Shown here piece after piece: positions 1-6,594 of a stretch of 9,495 bases of DNA (positions within the stretch are counted from its first letter, which is position 1; each line of letters starts with the position of its first letter). The DNA is taken from NCBI GenBank assembly GCA_025355255.1, contig JANYAA010000372.1, positions 1 through 9,495 of the forward strand, given 5' to 3'. Origin of the DNA: Chloroflexota bacterium. Lineage in GTDB: Bacteria > Chloroflexota > Limnocylindria > Limnocylindrales > CSP1-4. A model generated the notes under the pieces. That model worked only from the letters and a program-made list of their open reading frames with translations. It did no database searches and had not been told where the DNA came from. The position numbers were made by a program, and so were the translations under genes.

Positions 1-2343
1 GGGTACCACCAGTTCCACGCCGTGGGCGCCGCGGTGGAGGAGACCCTGCGCGCGAGCTCGGCTCTGCGGCCCGGGCTGCTGCGCGCGGCCGAGGCCAGGG
101 GGCTGTACGAGACCCCCTCCCGTCCCGGCGGGGCCCCCGGCGACCGCCGCGCCGGCGTGATCTGGCACACGCAGGGCTCCGGCAAGAGCCTGACCATGGC
201 CTTCTACGCGGGCCGGATCGTCCTGGAGCCCGCGATGGCCAACCCGACGATCGTCGTCCTGACGGACCGCAACGACCTCGACGACCAGCTCTTCGGCACC
301 TTCTCGCGCTGCCGCGGCCTGCTGCGCCAGGACCCGGTCCAGGCGGCCGACCGCGAGGACCTGCGGCGGCTCCTCTCCGTGGGCTCGGGCGGCGTGGTCT
401 TCACCACGGTCCAGAAGTTCTTCCCCGACGAGCGGGGCGACCGGCACCCGGTGCTCTCGGGCCGCCGGAACATCGTCGTGATCGCGGACGAGGCGCACCG
501 CAGCCAGTACGACTTCGTGGACGGCTTCGCCCGCCACCTGCGCGACGCGCTGCCGGGCGCGAGCTTCATCGGCTTCACCGGCACGCCGATCGAGGCGGCC
601 GACGCCAACACCCGTTCGGTGTTCGGCGACTACATCAGCGTCTACGACATCGAGCGCGCGGTCCGCGACGGCGCCACCGTGCCCATCTTCTACGAGGGCA
701 GGCTCGCGAAGATCGCGCTGCGCGAGGAGGAGCGCCCGCTGATCGACCCGGCCTTCGAGGAGGTCACCGAGGGCGAGGAGGAGGACCGGCGCGAGCAGCT
801 CAAGACCCGCTGGGCGCAGCTCGAGGCGATCGTGGGCGCGGAGCACCGCCTGAAGCTCGTGGCCGCCGACCTGGTCGCGCACTTCGAGGACCGGCTGGCG
901 GCGATGGACGGCAAGGCGATGGTGGTCGCGATGAGCCGCCGGAACGCGGTGGACCTCTACGCCGAGATCGCGGCGCTGCGGCCGGAGTGGGCCGGCGACG
1001 GCGACGAGGAGGGGTCGCTCAAGGTCGTGATGACGGGCTCCGCGGCGGACCCGGCCGAGTGGCAGCCGCACATCCGGGGCAAGGCGCGGCGCGAGGCGCT
1101 GGCGGCGCGCTTCCGGGACCCGGCGGACCCGTTCCGGATCGTGATCGTGCGCGACATGTGGCTCACGGGGTTCGACGCGCCGTCGCTCCACACGATGTAC
1201 CTCGACAAGCCGATGCGCGGGCACGGGCTGATGCAGGCCATCGCCCGCGTGAACCGCGTGTTCCGCGACAAGCCCGGCGGCCTCGTGGTGGACTACCTGG
1301 GGCTCGCGGACGAGCTGCGCAAGGCACTGGCCGTCTACACGGAGAGCGGCGGGAAGGGGCGCGCCGCCGTCGACCAGCGCGAGGCGGTGGCGCTGCTGCT
1401 CGAGAAGCACGAGGTCTGCTGCGGGATCCTCCACGGCTTCTCGTGGGCGCGCTGGGTGTCGGGCGACGCCGGCGAGCGCGTCTCGCTCCTGCCCGCGGCG
1501 CAGGAGCACGTCCTGGCGCAGGAGGACGGCAAGGCGCGGTTCCTGGAGGTGGTCGCCGAGCTGTCCGCCGCCTTCGCGCTGGCCGTGCCGGCCGACGAGG
1601 CGCTGGCGATACGCGACGACGTCGGGTTCTTCCAGGCCCTCCGCGCGGTGCTCGCCAAGGGAGCGGCGGGGGAGCGGCGGAGCGACGAGGAGCTCGACCA
1701 CGCCATCCGCCAGATCATCAGCCGCTCGGTGGCGTCCGAGGGCGTGGCGGACATCTTCGCGGCCGCGGGCCTCAGGCGGCCCGATATCTCGATCCTGTCC
1801 GACGAGTTCCTCGCCGACGTCCGCGGCCTGCCGCAGCGCAACGTGGCGGTGGAGCTGCTGCGCAAGCTGCTCGCGGGCGAGATCCGCTCGCGCGGCCGGC
1901 GCAACGTGGTGGAGTCGCGCTCGTTCGCGGCGCTGCTCGAGCAGGCCATGCGGCGGTACCAGAACCGCGCGGTGGAGACGGCGCAGGTCATCGAGGAGCT
2001 GATCGCCCTCGCGCGCGAGCTGCGCGCGGCGTCGGAGCGGGGCGAGCGCCTGGGCCTGACTGAGGACGAGCTCGCCTTCTACGACGCTCTCGGCGCGTCC
2101 GAGAGCGCCGTGGCTGTCCTTGGCGACGCCGAGCTGCTCGCCATCGCCCGCGAGCTGACAGAGCAGGTCCGCGCCAACGTCACCATCGACTGGACCCTGC
2201 GCGAGAACGTCCGCGCCCAGCTGCGCGTCCTCGTGAAGCGCATCCTGCGCAGGCACGGCTACCCGCCGGACCGCCAGGAGAGGGCCGTGGCGCTCGTGCT
2301 GGAGCAGGCCGAGGTGCTGTCCGAGATGTGGGCGGTGGCGTAG
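1..2343 (+). CDS. hsdR: Type I restriction enzyme R (motor/endonuclease) subunit, 5' truncated by window edge
   Basis: HsdR is the ATP-driven DNA translocase and nuclease of the HsdRMS complex, which cuts DNA lacking the host methylation. The reading frame is open from base 1 (GYHQFHAV, a typical lead-in to the HsdR helicase core), so the GTG at 22 is not the real start. About 780 residues are visible. Seen in order: Walker A (WHTQGSGKS, about 160-189), DEAH box (487-498), GFTGTP motif III (571-588), and the motif VI region [10 protein letters not shown] (1234-1263). A helical C-terminal part ends in [16 protein letters not shown] and [14 protein letters not shown], characteristic of the DUF3387 HsdR tail. 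The N-terminal nuclease domain and hsdM/hsdS must lie left of the window. The helicase motifs are intact and no frameshift is seen. GC content is very high (one sampled line is about 80%), higher than in the next gene. The family call is very secure; recognition specificity cannot be read from this subunit. Confidence 0.95.
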   Translation, partial: GYHQFHAVGAAVEETLRASSALRPGLLRAAEARGLYETPSRPGGAPGDRRAGVIWHTQGSGKSLTMAFYAGRIVLEPAMANPTIVVLTDRNDLDDQLFGTFSRCRGLLRQDPVQAADREDLRRLLSVGSGGVVFTTVQKFFPDERGDRHPVLSGRRNIVVIADEAHRSQYDFVDGFARHLRDALPGASFIGFTGTPIEAADANTRSVFGDYISVYDIERAVRDGATVPIFYEGRLAKIALREEERPLIDPAFEEVTEGEEEDRREQLKTRWAQLEAIVGAEHRLKLVAADLVAHFEDRLAAMDGKAMVVAMSRRNAVDLYAEIAALRPEWAGDGDEEGSLKVVMTGSAADPAEWQPHIRGKARREALAARFRDPADPFRIVIVRDMWLTGFDAPSLHTMYLDKPMRGHGLMQAIARVNRVFRDKPGGLVVDYLGLADELRKALAVYTESGGKGRAAVDQREAVALLLEKHEVCCGILHGFSWARWVSGDAGERVSLLPAAQEHVLAQEDGKARFLEVVAELSAAFALAVPADEALAIRDDVGFFQALRAVLAKGAAGERRSDEELDHAIRQIISRSVASEGVADIFAAAGLRRPDISILSDEFLADVRGLPQRNVAVELLRKLLAGEIRSRGRRNVVESRSFAALLEQAMRRYQNRAVETAQVIEELIALARELRAASERGERLGLTEDELAFYDALGASESAVAVLGDAELLAIARELTEQVRANVTIDWTLRENVRAQLRVLVKRILRRHGYPPDRQERAVALVLEQAEVLSEMWAVA

Positions 2344-2381
2344 ATGGGCGTCTCGATCGCCACGGACGTCCCAGGTTGAAC

Positions 2382-3395
2382 ATGCGGCGGTTCTTCGACC
2401 GAGGCACGCTCGGCGAGTATCTCGAGTCTAGGCAGCGTGGGATCCGCGAGGAAGTGAACTCGATCGGGGACGAACAGATCCTCGGCATGGCGCCCGAGGA
2501 TCTCAACGCGCATCTCGCCTCCAAGTTCTCTCTGGAACCGCTAGCGCTCGAGGCGGAATCTTCCCGATGGGTGTCGCGGATCGAAGAGGCGAGCACGACA
2601 CGCGATGACCGGTTCATGGAGGCCCGTATCAGACTCCACGGAGCCCGAGCGATCGTGCTCATCCCTATGACCGGATCGCCTGATCTAGCGAACTACTCTC
2701 CAAGCACGTCGGTGCTACCCGACCCCCAGGCTGAGTCGGTGAAGGATGGTGTCCTCACTCTGGTGGTGGACGCCTACAACCTGGCGGACGATGACGGCGC
2801 AAACGCCCGCGCTCTCCATGGCCAGGTTGACCTCGCTCTCGCTCCGTGGCTCCGCCAGCTGGACTACATGCGCCCGGAGGTAGAGCGCTGGGTGGCGGAC
2901 CTGCCCGGTTTCGTGTCCTCGGTGGTTGAGCAGCGCCTCGCTGAGGCCAGGAAGTTGCGGGGCCTGCGTGGTGCCTTTGACATCCCTCTTGTCGAGAAGG
3001 GCACCGCTTCGTTCGTGCCCCTGCAAGCGAAGGTGATCATTCCGAGGCCCATCCCGACGAGAGGGCCAATACGCGACGAGCCTCGGATCTCCGAAACGGT
3101 GTACGCGGGTATCTTGGAGAGGATGCGTCTCATGGGCCGGGCAATGGAGGAGTCCCCATCCAGCTATGAGCAATTGGGCGAGGAGCGGCTTCGGGACTTC
3201 TTCCTGCCGATCCTCAATAGCCAGTTCGGGCTTGAGGGTTCCGCGAGCGGAGAAACCTTTCGCCGACAGGGCAAGACGGACATTCTGGTCAAGTTCGAGG
3301 GCGGCGTGGCGTTCGCGGCCGAATGCAAGATCTGGGAAGGCGCGGCTGCAATCGGTCCCGCCATCGACCAACTCCTCGGCTACCTCACGTGGTGA
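2382..3395 (+). CDS. PD-(D/E)XK-type nuclease-like protein, cut short by an in-frame TGA
   Basis: This is a 337-residue product with no named function. The C-terminal part carries a PD-(D/E)XK nuclease signature: GKTDIL (D300), then AAECK (E314, K316), then QLLGY (Q330, Y334), the QxxxY element of RecB/Cas4-like nucleases. Residues 1-250 are a predicted mixed alpha/beta region I do not recognise, beginning with an N-terminal helix rich in E and R. The ATG at 2382 is chosen over the longer 2328 frame because 2328 overlaps the end of hsdR, while 2382 has AGG (2373-2375) at a suitable distance. The gene lies 38 bases after hsdR, same strand, and could be co-transcribed. The stop TGA (3393-3395) falls right after YLTW; the same frame stays open to 3644 and continues with nuclease-like sequence, so the protein is probably a truncated form of a roughly 420-residue parent. 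GC content is visibly lower than hsdR (about 65% in one sampled line), suggesting separate acquisition. The nuclease fold is moderately sure; the substrate is unknown. Confidence 0.75.
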   Translation: MRRFFDRGTLGEYLESRQRGIREEVNSIGDEQILGMAPEDLNAHLASKFSLEPLALEAESSRWVSRIEEASTTRDDRFMEARIRLHGARAIVLIPMTGSPDLANYSPSTSVLPDPQAESVKDGVLTLVVDAYNLADDDGANARALHGQVDLALAPWLRQLDYMRPEVERWVADLPGFVSSVVEQRLAEARKLRGLRGAFDIPLVEKGTASFVPLQAKVIIPRPIPTRGPIRDEPRISETVYAGILERMRLMGRAMEESPSSYEQLGEERLRDFFLPILNSQFGLEGSASGETFRRQGKTDILVKFEGGVAFAAECKIWEGAAAIGPAIDQLLGYLTW

Positions 3396-3644
3396 GACTC
3401 GAAGACAGCATTGGTGCTATTCGTGAGACGCAGCGAGTTCACATCGGTCATGCGCGAGGCGGTTGAAGCGGCCTCTCGGCACCCACTGGTCAAGAGGGTG
3501 GAGTCGGCTGGCGTCAACGAGGGGCGGCTGGTGTTGCATCTCCCAAATGACCGCAATCGTGAGGTCGCCCTGGCGCTCCTCGGGTTCTGGCTACCGAAGA
3601 CGGCCACGAGGCGAGGGACGCCAAGAGGCGCAGCGAGCAGCTAA
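3396..3644 (+). pseudogene. C-terminal remainder of the PD-(D/E)XK nuclease gene, in frame beyond the TGA
   Basis: The frame of the preceding gene continues without a shift after the TGA at 3393: DSKTALVLFVRR, then a helix, then RLVLHLPNDRNREVALALL and GFWLPK. A strand such as ALVLFVRR is expected directly after a YLTW segment in nucleases of this type, and the LHLPNDRNREV...LLGFWLP end looks like a genuine terminus of the family from memory. It has no convincing ribosome binding site of its own; TTG 3411 and GTG 3414 are possible internal starts. The simplest reading is one ancestral CDS (2382-3644) with a nonsense change; CGA to TGA, a single C-to-T step, would restore an arginine. Re-initiation or stop read-through giving some full-length protein cannot be excluded. 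The last 15 or so residues (rich in T, R, G, A, S) look non-conserved and may reach into the recombination junction. Confidence 0.65.
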
Positions 3645-3672
3645 CCCCGGGACAAAGGTCCACCGTGACGGA

Positions 3673-4197
3673 TCACACCATCGCGTACGAGTCGAGCGGC
3701 TCCGTGGCGAACGAGTGGCAGTCCAGCACGAGGCACCGCGCGAACCGCGAAAGCGTCGCCGCCACCAGCGCGTCGAGCGCCGCGTGGTAGGGCGCGAAGT
3801 AGCGCTCCAGCAGTCGCTGCCGCGCCGAGGGGTCCTCGCGGCGCAACTGCTGGCCGAAGGAGGTGCGCGTGTAGACCGCGGCCTGCCCCACGCGGGCCAT
3901 GGGCTCCTGCGCGTCGTCGGTGAAGCGCCCGCGCCCCGCGGCGGGGTCCACCACCACGCGCGAGAGGCCGTTGGCGAACCGCGTGGCGCCAAGCCTCGCC
4001 GTCCAGGCGTACAGCTCGCGGGTGCGCCAGTCCGTCATGCGGACGAGCTCGGCGGCGAGGTCGGCGTCGGACAGCAGGATCCCTGCGCGCACGTCGGGCG
4101 GGATGGCGGCGGACCCGTGGGGGATGTGCGCCACGATGGGCCGGGCGCGCACGCGGGGGCGGATGACGCGGAAGGGGAGTGGAGCGGCGGCGGTCAC
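3673..4197 (-). pseudogene. N-formylglutamate amidohydrolase family protein, C-terminally truncated
   Basis: The family (HutG type, COG3741/PF05013) hydrolyses N-formylglutamate in histidine breakdown, or related N-acyl amino acids. Visible hallmarks in order: PIVAHIPHGSAAIPPDVR near the N-terminus, LVRMTDWRTRELY, ANGLSRVVVDP, DDAQEPMARVGQAAVYTRTS, and CLVLDCHSFATEPL at the end. After EPL the sequence diverges (DSYAMV, stop). The usual 80-100 further residues, which carry remaining active-site positions, are missing, so the 174-residue product is probably inactive. GTG 4197 is preferred because homologues begin close to this point; the open frame extends back to ATG 4278, but those 27 residues look non-conserved. 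The gene converges on the nuclease gene with only 28 bases between them. Its very high GC matches hsdR rather than the nuclease gene, so it may belong to the older chromosome. Family assignment is strong; calling it a pseudogene rests on the missing C-terminus. Confidence 0.75.
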
Positions 4198-4225
4198 GGC
4201 TTGGCCAGCGTAGCGCCCCACGTAA

Positions 4226-4260
4226 GCCGCAGATAAGCGGCCAAGCGCAAGATCAGCGCT
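4226..4260. other. Two tandem short inverted repeats between the amidohydrolase remnant and higBA
   Basis: GCCGC (4226-4230) pairs with GCGGC (4237-4241) around the loop AGATAA, and AGCGC (4244-4248) pairs with GCGCT (4256-4260) around AAGATCA. They sit in the 5' region of the minus-strand amidohydrolase remnant. Stems of 5 bp in GC-rich DNA can arise by chance, so a role as leader structure or operator is only a possibility. Confidence 0.25.
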
Positions 4261-4289
4261 CACCCGCCGACGTGTCACTAGAGACCAGT

Positions 4290-4318
4290 CTGAAGCGATA
4301 TAGCAGAAGTGCTATAGT
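4290..4318 (+). promoter_or_regulatory. Promoter of the higBA-type operon with operator inside it
   Basis: The candidate -10 box TATAGT (4313-4318) is 17 bases after a weak -35 CTGAAG (4290-4295). A perfect 7-bp inverted repeat, TATAGCA (4299-4305) and TGCTATA (4310-4316) with the 4-base centre GAAG, covers the spacer and most of the -10 box. A repressor bound here would block RNA polymerase, as expected for autoregulation by a HigA-type antitoxin. The AT-rich patch stands out sharply in this GC-rich DNA. Transcription would begin near 4325, some 25 bases before the toxin start. Confidence 0.7.
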
Positions 4319-4350
4319 GACTGAGGACCCAATGCCGAGCATGTCGCCAA

Positions 4351-4722
4351 GTGATCCGGCGGATGAAGGTTGTGCGGGCCCCGGTGGTGGAGGCGTGGCT
4401 GGCGGTTCCCCACAAGGACACAAGGCTGGCCAACACCGTTCGGGCTCGGTTCCTCAGATCGGTTCATGTCATCGAGATGATGGGGACGCTGGCCGGGGAC
4501 GATGTCCTCAAGAAGGTGCAGGGATACGAGGCGCTGTGGGAGACAACCGTTGGCGATCGGAGGGTGTTCAGCACGATCGTCGGCAACACTGTCCTGATGG
4601 CGGCGGTGGTGGCGAAGAAGGAGCAGCGGCTCAGCGCCGGTCAACTCCAGGCAATTGCAGGGCAGGTCAGGCGGTTCGCGGAGGCGTGGCGTGAAGGCGA
4701 TGACAGCCGTTCGGTCAGATAG
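4351..4722 (+). CDS. HigB/RelE-like (Gp49 family) toxin of a toxin-first TA pair
   Basis: Predicted 123-residue, Arg/Lys-rich mRNA interferase-like toxin. Toxins of this superfamily (PF05973, Gp49/HigB type) bind the ribosome and cut mRNA during translation. The sequence shows the expected core: a helical N-terminus (FLRSVHVIEMMGTL), DDVLKKVQGYEALWE (resembling the GYxLWE element of HigB), VGDRRVFSTIVGNTVLMAAV strands, then the basic VAKKEQRLSAGQL segment and a C-terminal helix. An HTH antitoxin gene follows with overlap, the toxin-before-antitoxin order of higBA. The start is uncertain: GTG 4351 is used, but ATG 4363 (MKVVRAPVV) is an equally good candidate; neither has a strong ribosome binding site, and a TGA at 4318 rules out starts further up. 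It is probably transcribed from the palindrome-containing promoter just upstream. Family call good; exact cleavage activity inferred. Confidence 0.8.
   Translation: MIRRMKVVRAPVVEAWLAVPHKDTRLANTVRARFLRSVHVIEMMGTLAGDDVLKKVQGYEALWETTVGDRRVFSTIVGNTVLMAAVVAKKEQRLSAGQLQAIAGQVRRFAEAWREGDDSRSVR
4680..4684 (+). promoter_or_regulatory. Ribosome binding site that fixes the antitoxin start at GTG 4691
   Basis: GGAGG at 4680-4684, inside the toxin gene, is 6 bases from GTG 4691. The next in-frame ATG (4700) has only GAAGG two bases away, which is too close. This is the strongest Shine-Dalgarno match noticed in the window and fits translational coupling of antitoxin to toxin. Confidence 0.6.
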
Positions 4723-5059
4723 GGGCACGACGGCGGCGCCGGGCGCGGTTTGGGAGTCGGACCCGGCTGTTCTGGAGGCGTACGCGAATGAATTCCCGTT
4801 TGCGCACGTCGCGGACCGGATCTTGGCGCTGCGCGCCAACCTCGGCTGGACGCAGCAGGAACTCGCCGAACGCGCTGGGACGACGCAGTCAGTTATCGCC
4901 CGCGCGGAGTCAGGCCGCCATTCGTTCCGGATCGACCTGCTTGACCGCATCGCCAGCGCCGCCGGCGTCAACTGGTGGCCACAGTTTGACCCGCTGCTCG
5001 CAGCGAAGCCAGACGTCGGCCACGGGCCGGCCAACGTTGTCGTGGCGCCTGGTTGGTGA
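4691..5059 (+). CDS. XRE-family HTH antitoxin (HigA-like)
   Basis: Predicted 122-residue DNA-binding antitoxin that would neutralise the preceding HigB-like toxin and repress the shared promoter. An HTH_3/Cro-C1 domain spans about residues 42-95: ADRILALRANLGWTQQELAE, then RAGTTQSVIARAESGRHS (recognition helix), then DLLDRIASAAGV. An N-terminal stretch of about 40 residues (WESDPAVLEAYANEFPFAHV) may contact the toxin. GTG 4691 is selected because of the GGAGG site; ATG 4700 is the alternative. It overlaps the toxin end by 32 bases, so the two are co-translated. The palindrome at 4299-4316 is the likely operator. Oddity: the last codons and stop (VVAPGW, TGA) lie within a 23-base sequence repeated at 7364-7386, so this C-terminus may have been formed by recombination. 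HTH and antitoxin assignment are confident. Confidence 0.88.
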   Translation: MKAMTAVRSDRGTTAAPGAVWESDPAVLEAYANEFPFAHVADRILALRANLGWTQQELAERAGTTQSVIARAESGRHSFRIDLLDRIASAAGVNWWPQFDPLLAAKPDVGHGPANVVVAPGW

Positions 5060-5063
5060 CAAT
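5041..5063 (+). repeat. 23-base repeat, copy 1 (end of higA-like gene)
   Basis: CGTGGCGCCTG, one variable base, then TTGGTGACAAT; 22 of 23 bases match the copy at 7364-7386 in the same orientation. The flanks are not similar. Here it supplies the final codons and TGA of the antitoxin gene. In the other copy it lies just upstream of a DUF433 antitoxin start, so it may be a promoter or operator piece, or a recombination point. Confidence 0.6.
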
Positions 5064-5134
5064 GCGGTACGTCCAGGGCGGCGAGCTGTTCACGTAGGGG
5101 CGAAGGTGACCTCTTGACAGGTCCCCATCCGTCT

Positions 5135-5163
5135 CAAGGTGTCCTTTACAGAAGGACACCTTG
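5135..5163. promoter_or_regulatory. Perfect 12-bp inverted repeat, probable operator of the ATPase gene
   Basis: CAAGGTGTCCTT (5135-5146) and AAGGACACCTTG (5152-5163) are exact reverse complements around the centre TACAG. It lies directly upstream of the candidate -10 box of the ATPase gene. A perfect TTGACA hexamer occurs at 5114-5119, but no good -10 box is found 16-18 bases after it. The dyad could be the binding site of a dimeric regulator, possibly the ATPase itself or a trans-acting factor. No U-run follows, so a terminator for higBA is less likely. Confidence 0.65.
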
Positions 5164-5165
5164 GG

Positions 5166-5171
5166 CATAGT
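5166..5171 (+). promoter_or_regulatory. Candidate -10 box for a leaderless ATPase transcript
   Basis: CATAGT lies 9 bases before GTG 5181, a distance typical of leaderless genes in high-GC Gram-positive bacteria, where transcription begins at or next to the start codon. No clear -35 box is seen; the region where it would lie is filled by the 5135-5163 dyad. Confidence 0.4.
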
Positions 5172-5180
5172 GTGGGCGCC

Positions 5181-6503
5181 GTGAGTCTGCACCCCGTCTT
5201 GGCCGAGAAGCTGAGCGATTCCCTCGCGAGCGCGGACGCGGGCTCGTTCACGCGCCGCGACGCGCGTCTGCCGGCGATCGCAGGCAAGGCGCACGCGGTG
5301 ATCGGGATGCGCCGCGCGGGCAAGACGACCTTCCTGCGCCAGTTGCTCGACGAGCGCCGGGCCGGTGCCGCGCCGGAACGGGCGGTCTACGTGAGCTTCG
5401 ACGACGACCGGATCGCCGGCCTCGAGCTGGACCAGCTCGGGCTCCTGCTGGAGGAGTTCTACCGGCGGTATCCAGCGCTGCGCCGCAAGGAGACCGTGAC
5501 CTGGCTCCTTGACGAAGTCCAGCTCGTGCCGGGCTGGGAGCGGTTCGTCCGCAGGGTTATGGACTCGGAGCAGGTGGAGGTCGTTGTCTCGGGCTCGTCT
5601 GCCAAGATGCTGTCGCGGGAGGTCCACACCTCGCTGCGGGGCCGGGGCATGGCGACGGTTATCCGGCCGTTCAGCTTCCGGGAGTTCCTGCGCCATCGAG
5701 GCGAGGAGCCGCGCGAGGACGCCCGTGCCTGGCAGGCGCCGGTGCGCTCCCTGGTCGAGGGCCGGCTCCGCGAGTACCTTGTCGAGGGGGGCTTTCCCGA
5801 GGCGCAGGGACTGGCGGCCGCGCTGCGGGTCGAGCTGCTGCAGGGCTACGTGGACACGGTGTTGTTCCTGGACGTTGTGGAGCGCCACGGCGTGTCCCAG
5901 GTGGCCGCGCTCCGCTGGCTCGTGCGGCACTGCCTCCGCAATCCCGCCGGCAGCTTCAGCGTCCACCGACTGCACCAGGACCTCAAGTCGCAGGGCCACG
6001 GCGTCGCCAAGGACGCGGTCCACGCGATGCTGGGGCATCTGCTGGACGCCTTCCTGCTCGGCTCCGTGCCCTTGGCGACCGATTCACTGCGACGCCTCAA
6101 CTCCAACCCGCGCAAGCTGTACCCGGCCGATCCGGGCCTCATCGGGGCGTTCGATGCGACCGGCCGGTCGAACTTGGGCCATGCGCTCGAGACGGTTGTG
6201 CTCAACGAGCTCGAGCGCCGCGGCGGCGAAATTGGCTATGTGAAGACGGCCGACGGCTGGGAGGTGGACTTCCTCGTCCGCCAGCCGGGCGGCGGCGAGG
6301 AGTTGATCCAGGTGTGTGCGGATCCCGGCGATCCGGCGACCCTCGCCCGCGAACTCCGGGCGCTGGCAGCGGCATCCGCGGAGCACCCGCGTGCCGGCCG
6401 TCGTTTGCTTGTCCTCGACCGGGCTGCGCTCGGCCGCGTCGCTACCGGCGAGGTTGAGGTTGTCGGGGTCGCTGATTGGCTCCTCCCGGAGACCGTCACG
6501 TGA
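5181..6503 (+). CDS. AAA ATPase with C-terminal DUF4143 domain (AAA_14 family)
   Basis: Predicted 440-residue cytoplasmic ATPase of the AAA_14/DUF4143 family, widespread in mobile and defence-rich DNA; its biochemical role is not established. Seen: Walker A GMRRAGKTT (residues 42-50), Walker B WLLDEVQLV (about 108-116), sensor-like VVSGSSAKML (about 136-145), and SLRGRG (151-156), which may carry the arginine finger. The C-terminal half is DUF4143: SFREFL, FPEAQG, LETVVLNELERRG, then EVDFLV and ELIQVC, a degenerate PD-(D/E)XK-like strand pair (Q where a catalytic K would be). GTG 5181 is chosen because the longer frame from 5139 runs through the 12-bp inverted repeat and because CATAGT is placed for a leaderless start there. 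It stands alone: 121 bases after the higA-like gene and converging on the minus-strand HTH gene. Full length, no broken motifs. Family call is very secure. Confidence 0.92.
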   Translation: MSLHPVLAEKLSDSLASADAGSFTRRDARLPAIAGKAHAVIGMRRAGKTTFLRQLLDERRAGAAPERAVYVSFDDDRIAGLELDQLGLLLEEFYRRYPALRRKETVTWLLDEVQLVPGWERFVRRVMDSEQVEVVVSGSSAKMLSREVHTSLRGRGMATVIRPFSFREFLRHRGEEPREDARAWQAPVRSLVEGRLREYLVEGGFPEAQGLAAALRVELLQGYVDTVLFLDVVERHGVSQVAALRWLVRHCLRNPAGSFSVHRLHQDLKSQGHGVAKDAVHAMLGHLLDAFLLGSVPLATDSLRRLNSNPRKLYPADPGLIGAFDATGRSNLGHALETVVLNELERRGGEIGYVKTADGWEVDFLVRQPGGGEELIQVCADPGDPATLARELRALAAASAEHPRAGRRLLVLDRAALGRVATGEVEVVGVADWLLPETVT

Positions 6504-6594
6504 AGCCAGAGGGGGAGGGATAGGCCGTCTGTCACCAAGGACGAGCGCGTGGCCAAGGCCCTGGACCTGCTGATGGGCGTGATCCGGATGGTCG

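Noticed and set aside
987..2063. 358-residue plus-strand frame within hsdR
   Set aside because: Composition is dominated by R, G and A as expected from shifted GC-rich codons, with no motifs; the hsdR frame here shows clear helicase motifs.
2328..2381. Upstream extension of the nuclease gene to ATG 2328
   Set aside because: The 18 extra residues ([15 protein letters not shown]) overlap the hsdR end and look like shifted GC-rich sequence; ATG 2382 has AGG at a better distance.
2715..3371. 218-residue minus-strand frame opposite the nuclease gene
   Set aside because: The plus strand carries the D...ExK...QxxxY signature; the antisense frame has no family features.
3645..3665. Possible terminator hairpin GGAC/GTCC between the convergent nuclease and amidohydrolase genes
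   Set aside because: The stem is only 4 bp and no T-run follows.
4179..4694. 171-residue plus frame rich in G and Q over the HigB gene
   Set aside because: Low-complexity shifted frame; the HigB-like frame in the same place has a recognisable core and a coupled antitoxin.
5062..5097. Mini-frame MRYVQGGELFT after the first 23-base repeat
   Set aside because: Only eleven codons with no detectable family; it could be the head of a lost gene behind the repeated element, but nothing supports expression.
5139..5180. Upstream extension of the ATPase gene to GTG 5139
   Set aside because: It would place coding sequence through the perfect inverted repeat and before the likely -10 box.
4968..6038. 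356-residue minus-strand frame opposite the ATPase gene
   Set aside because: Antisense shadow of the ATPase gene, whose Walker motifs lie in the plus frame; no recognisable motif of its own.
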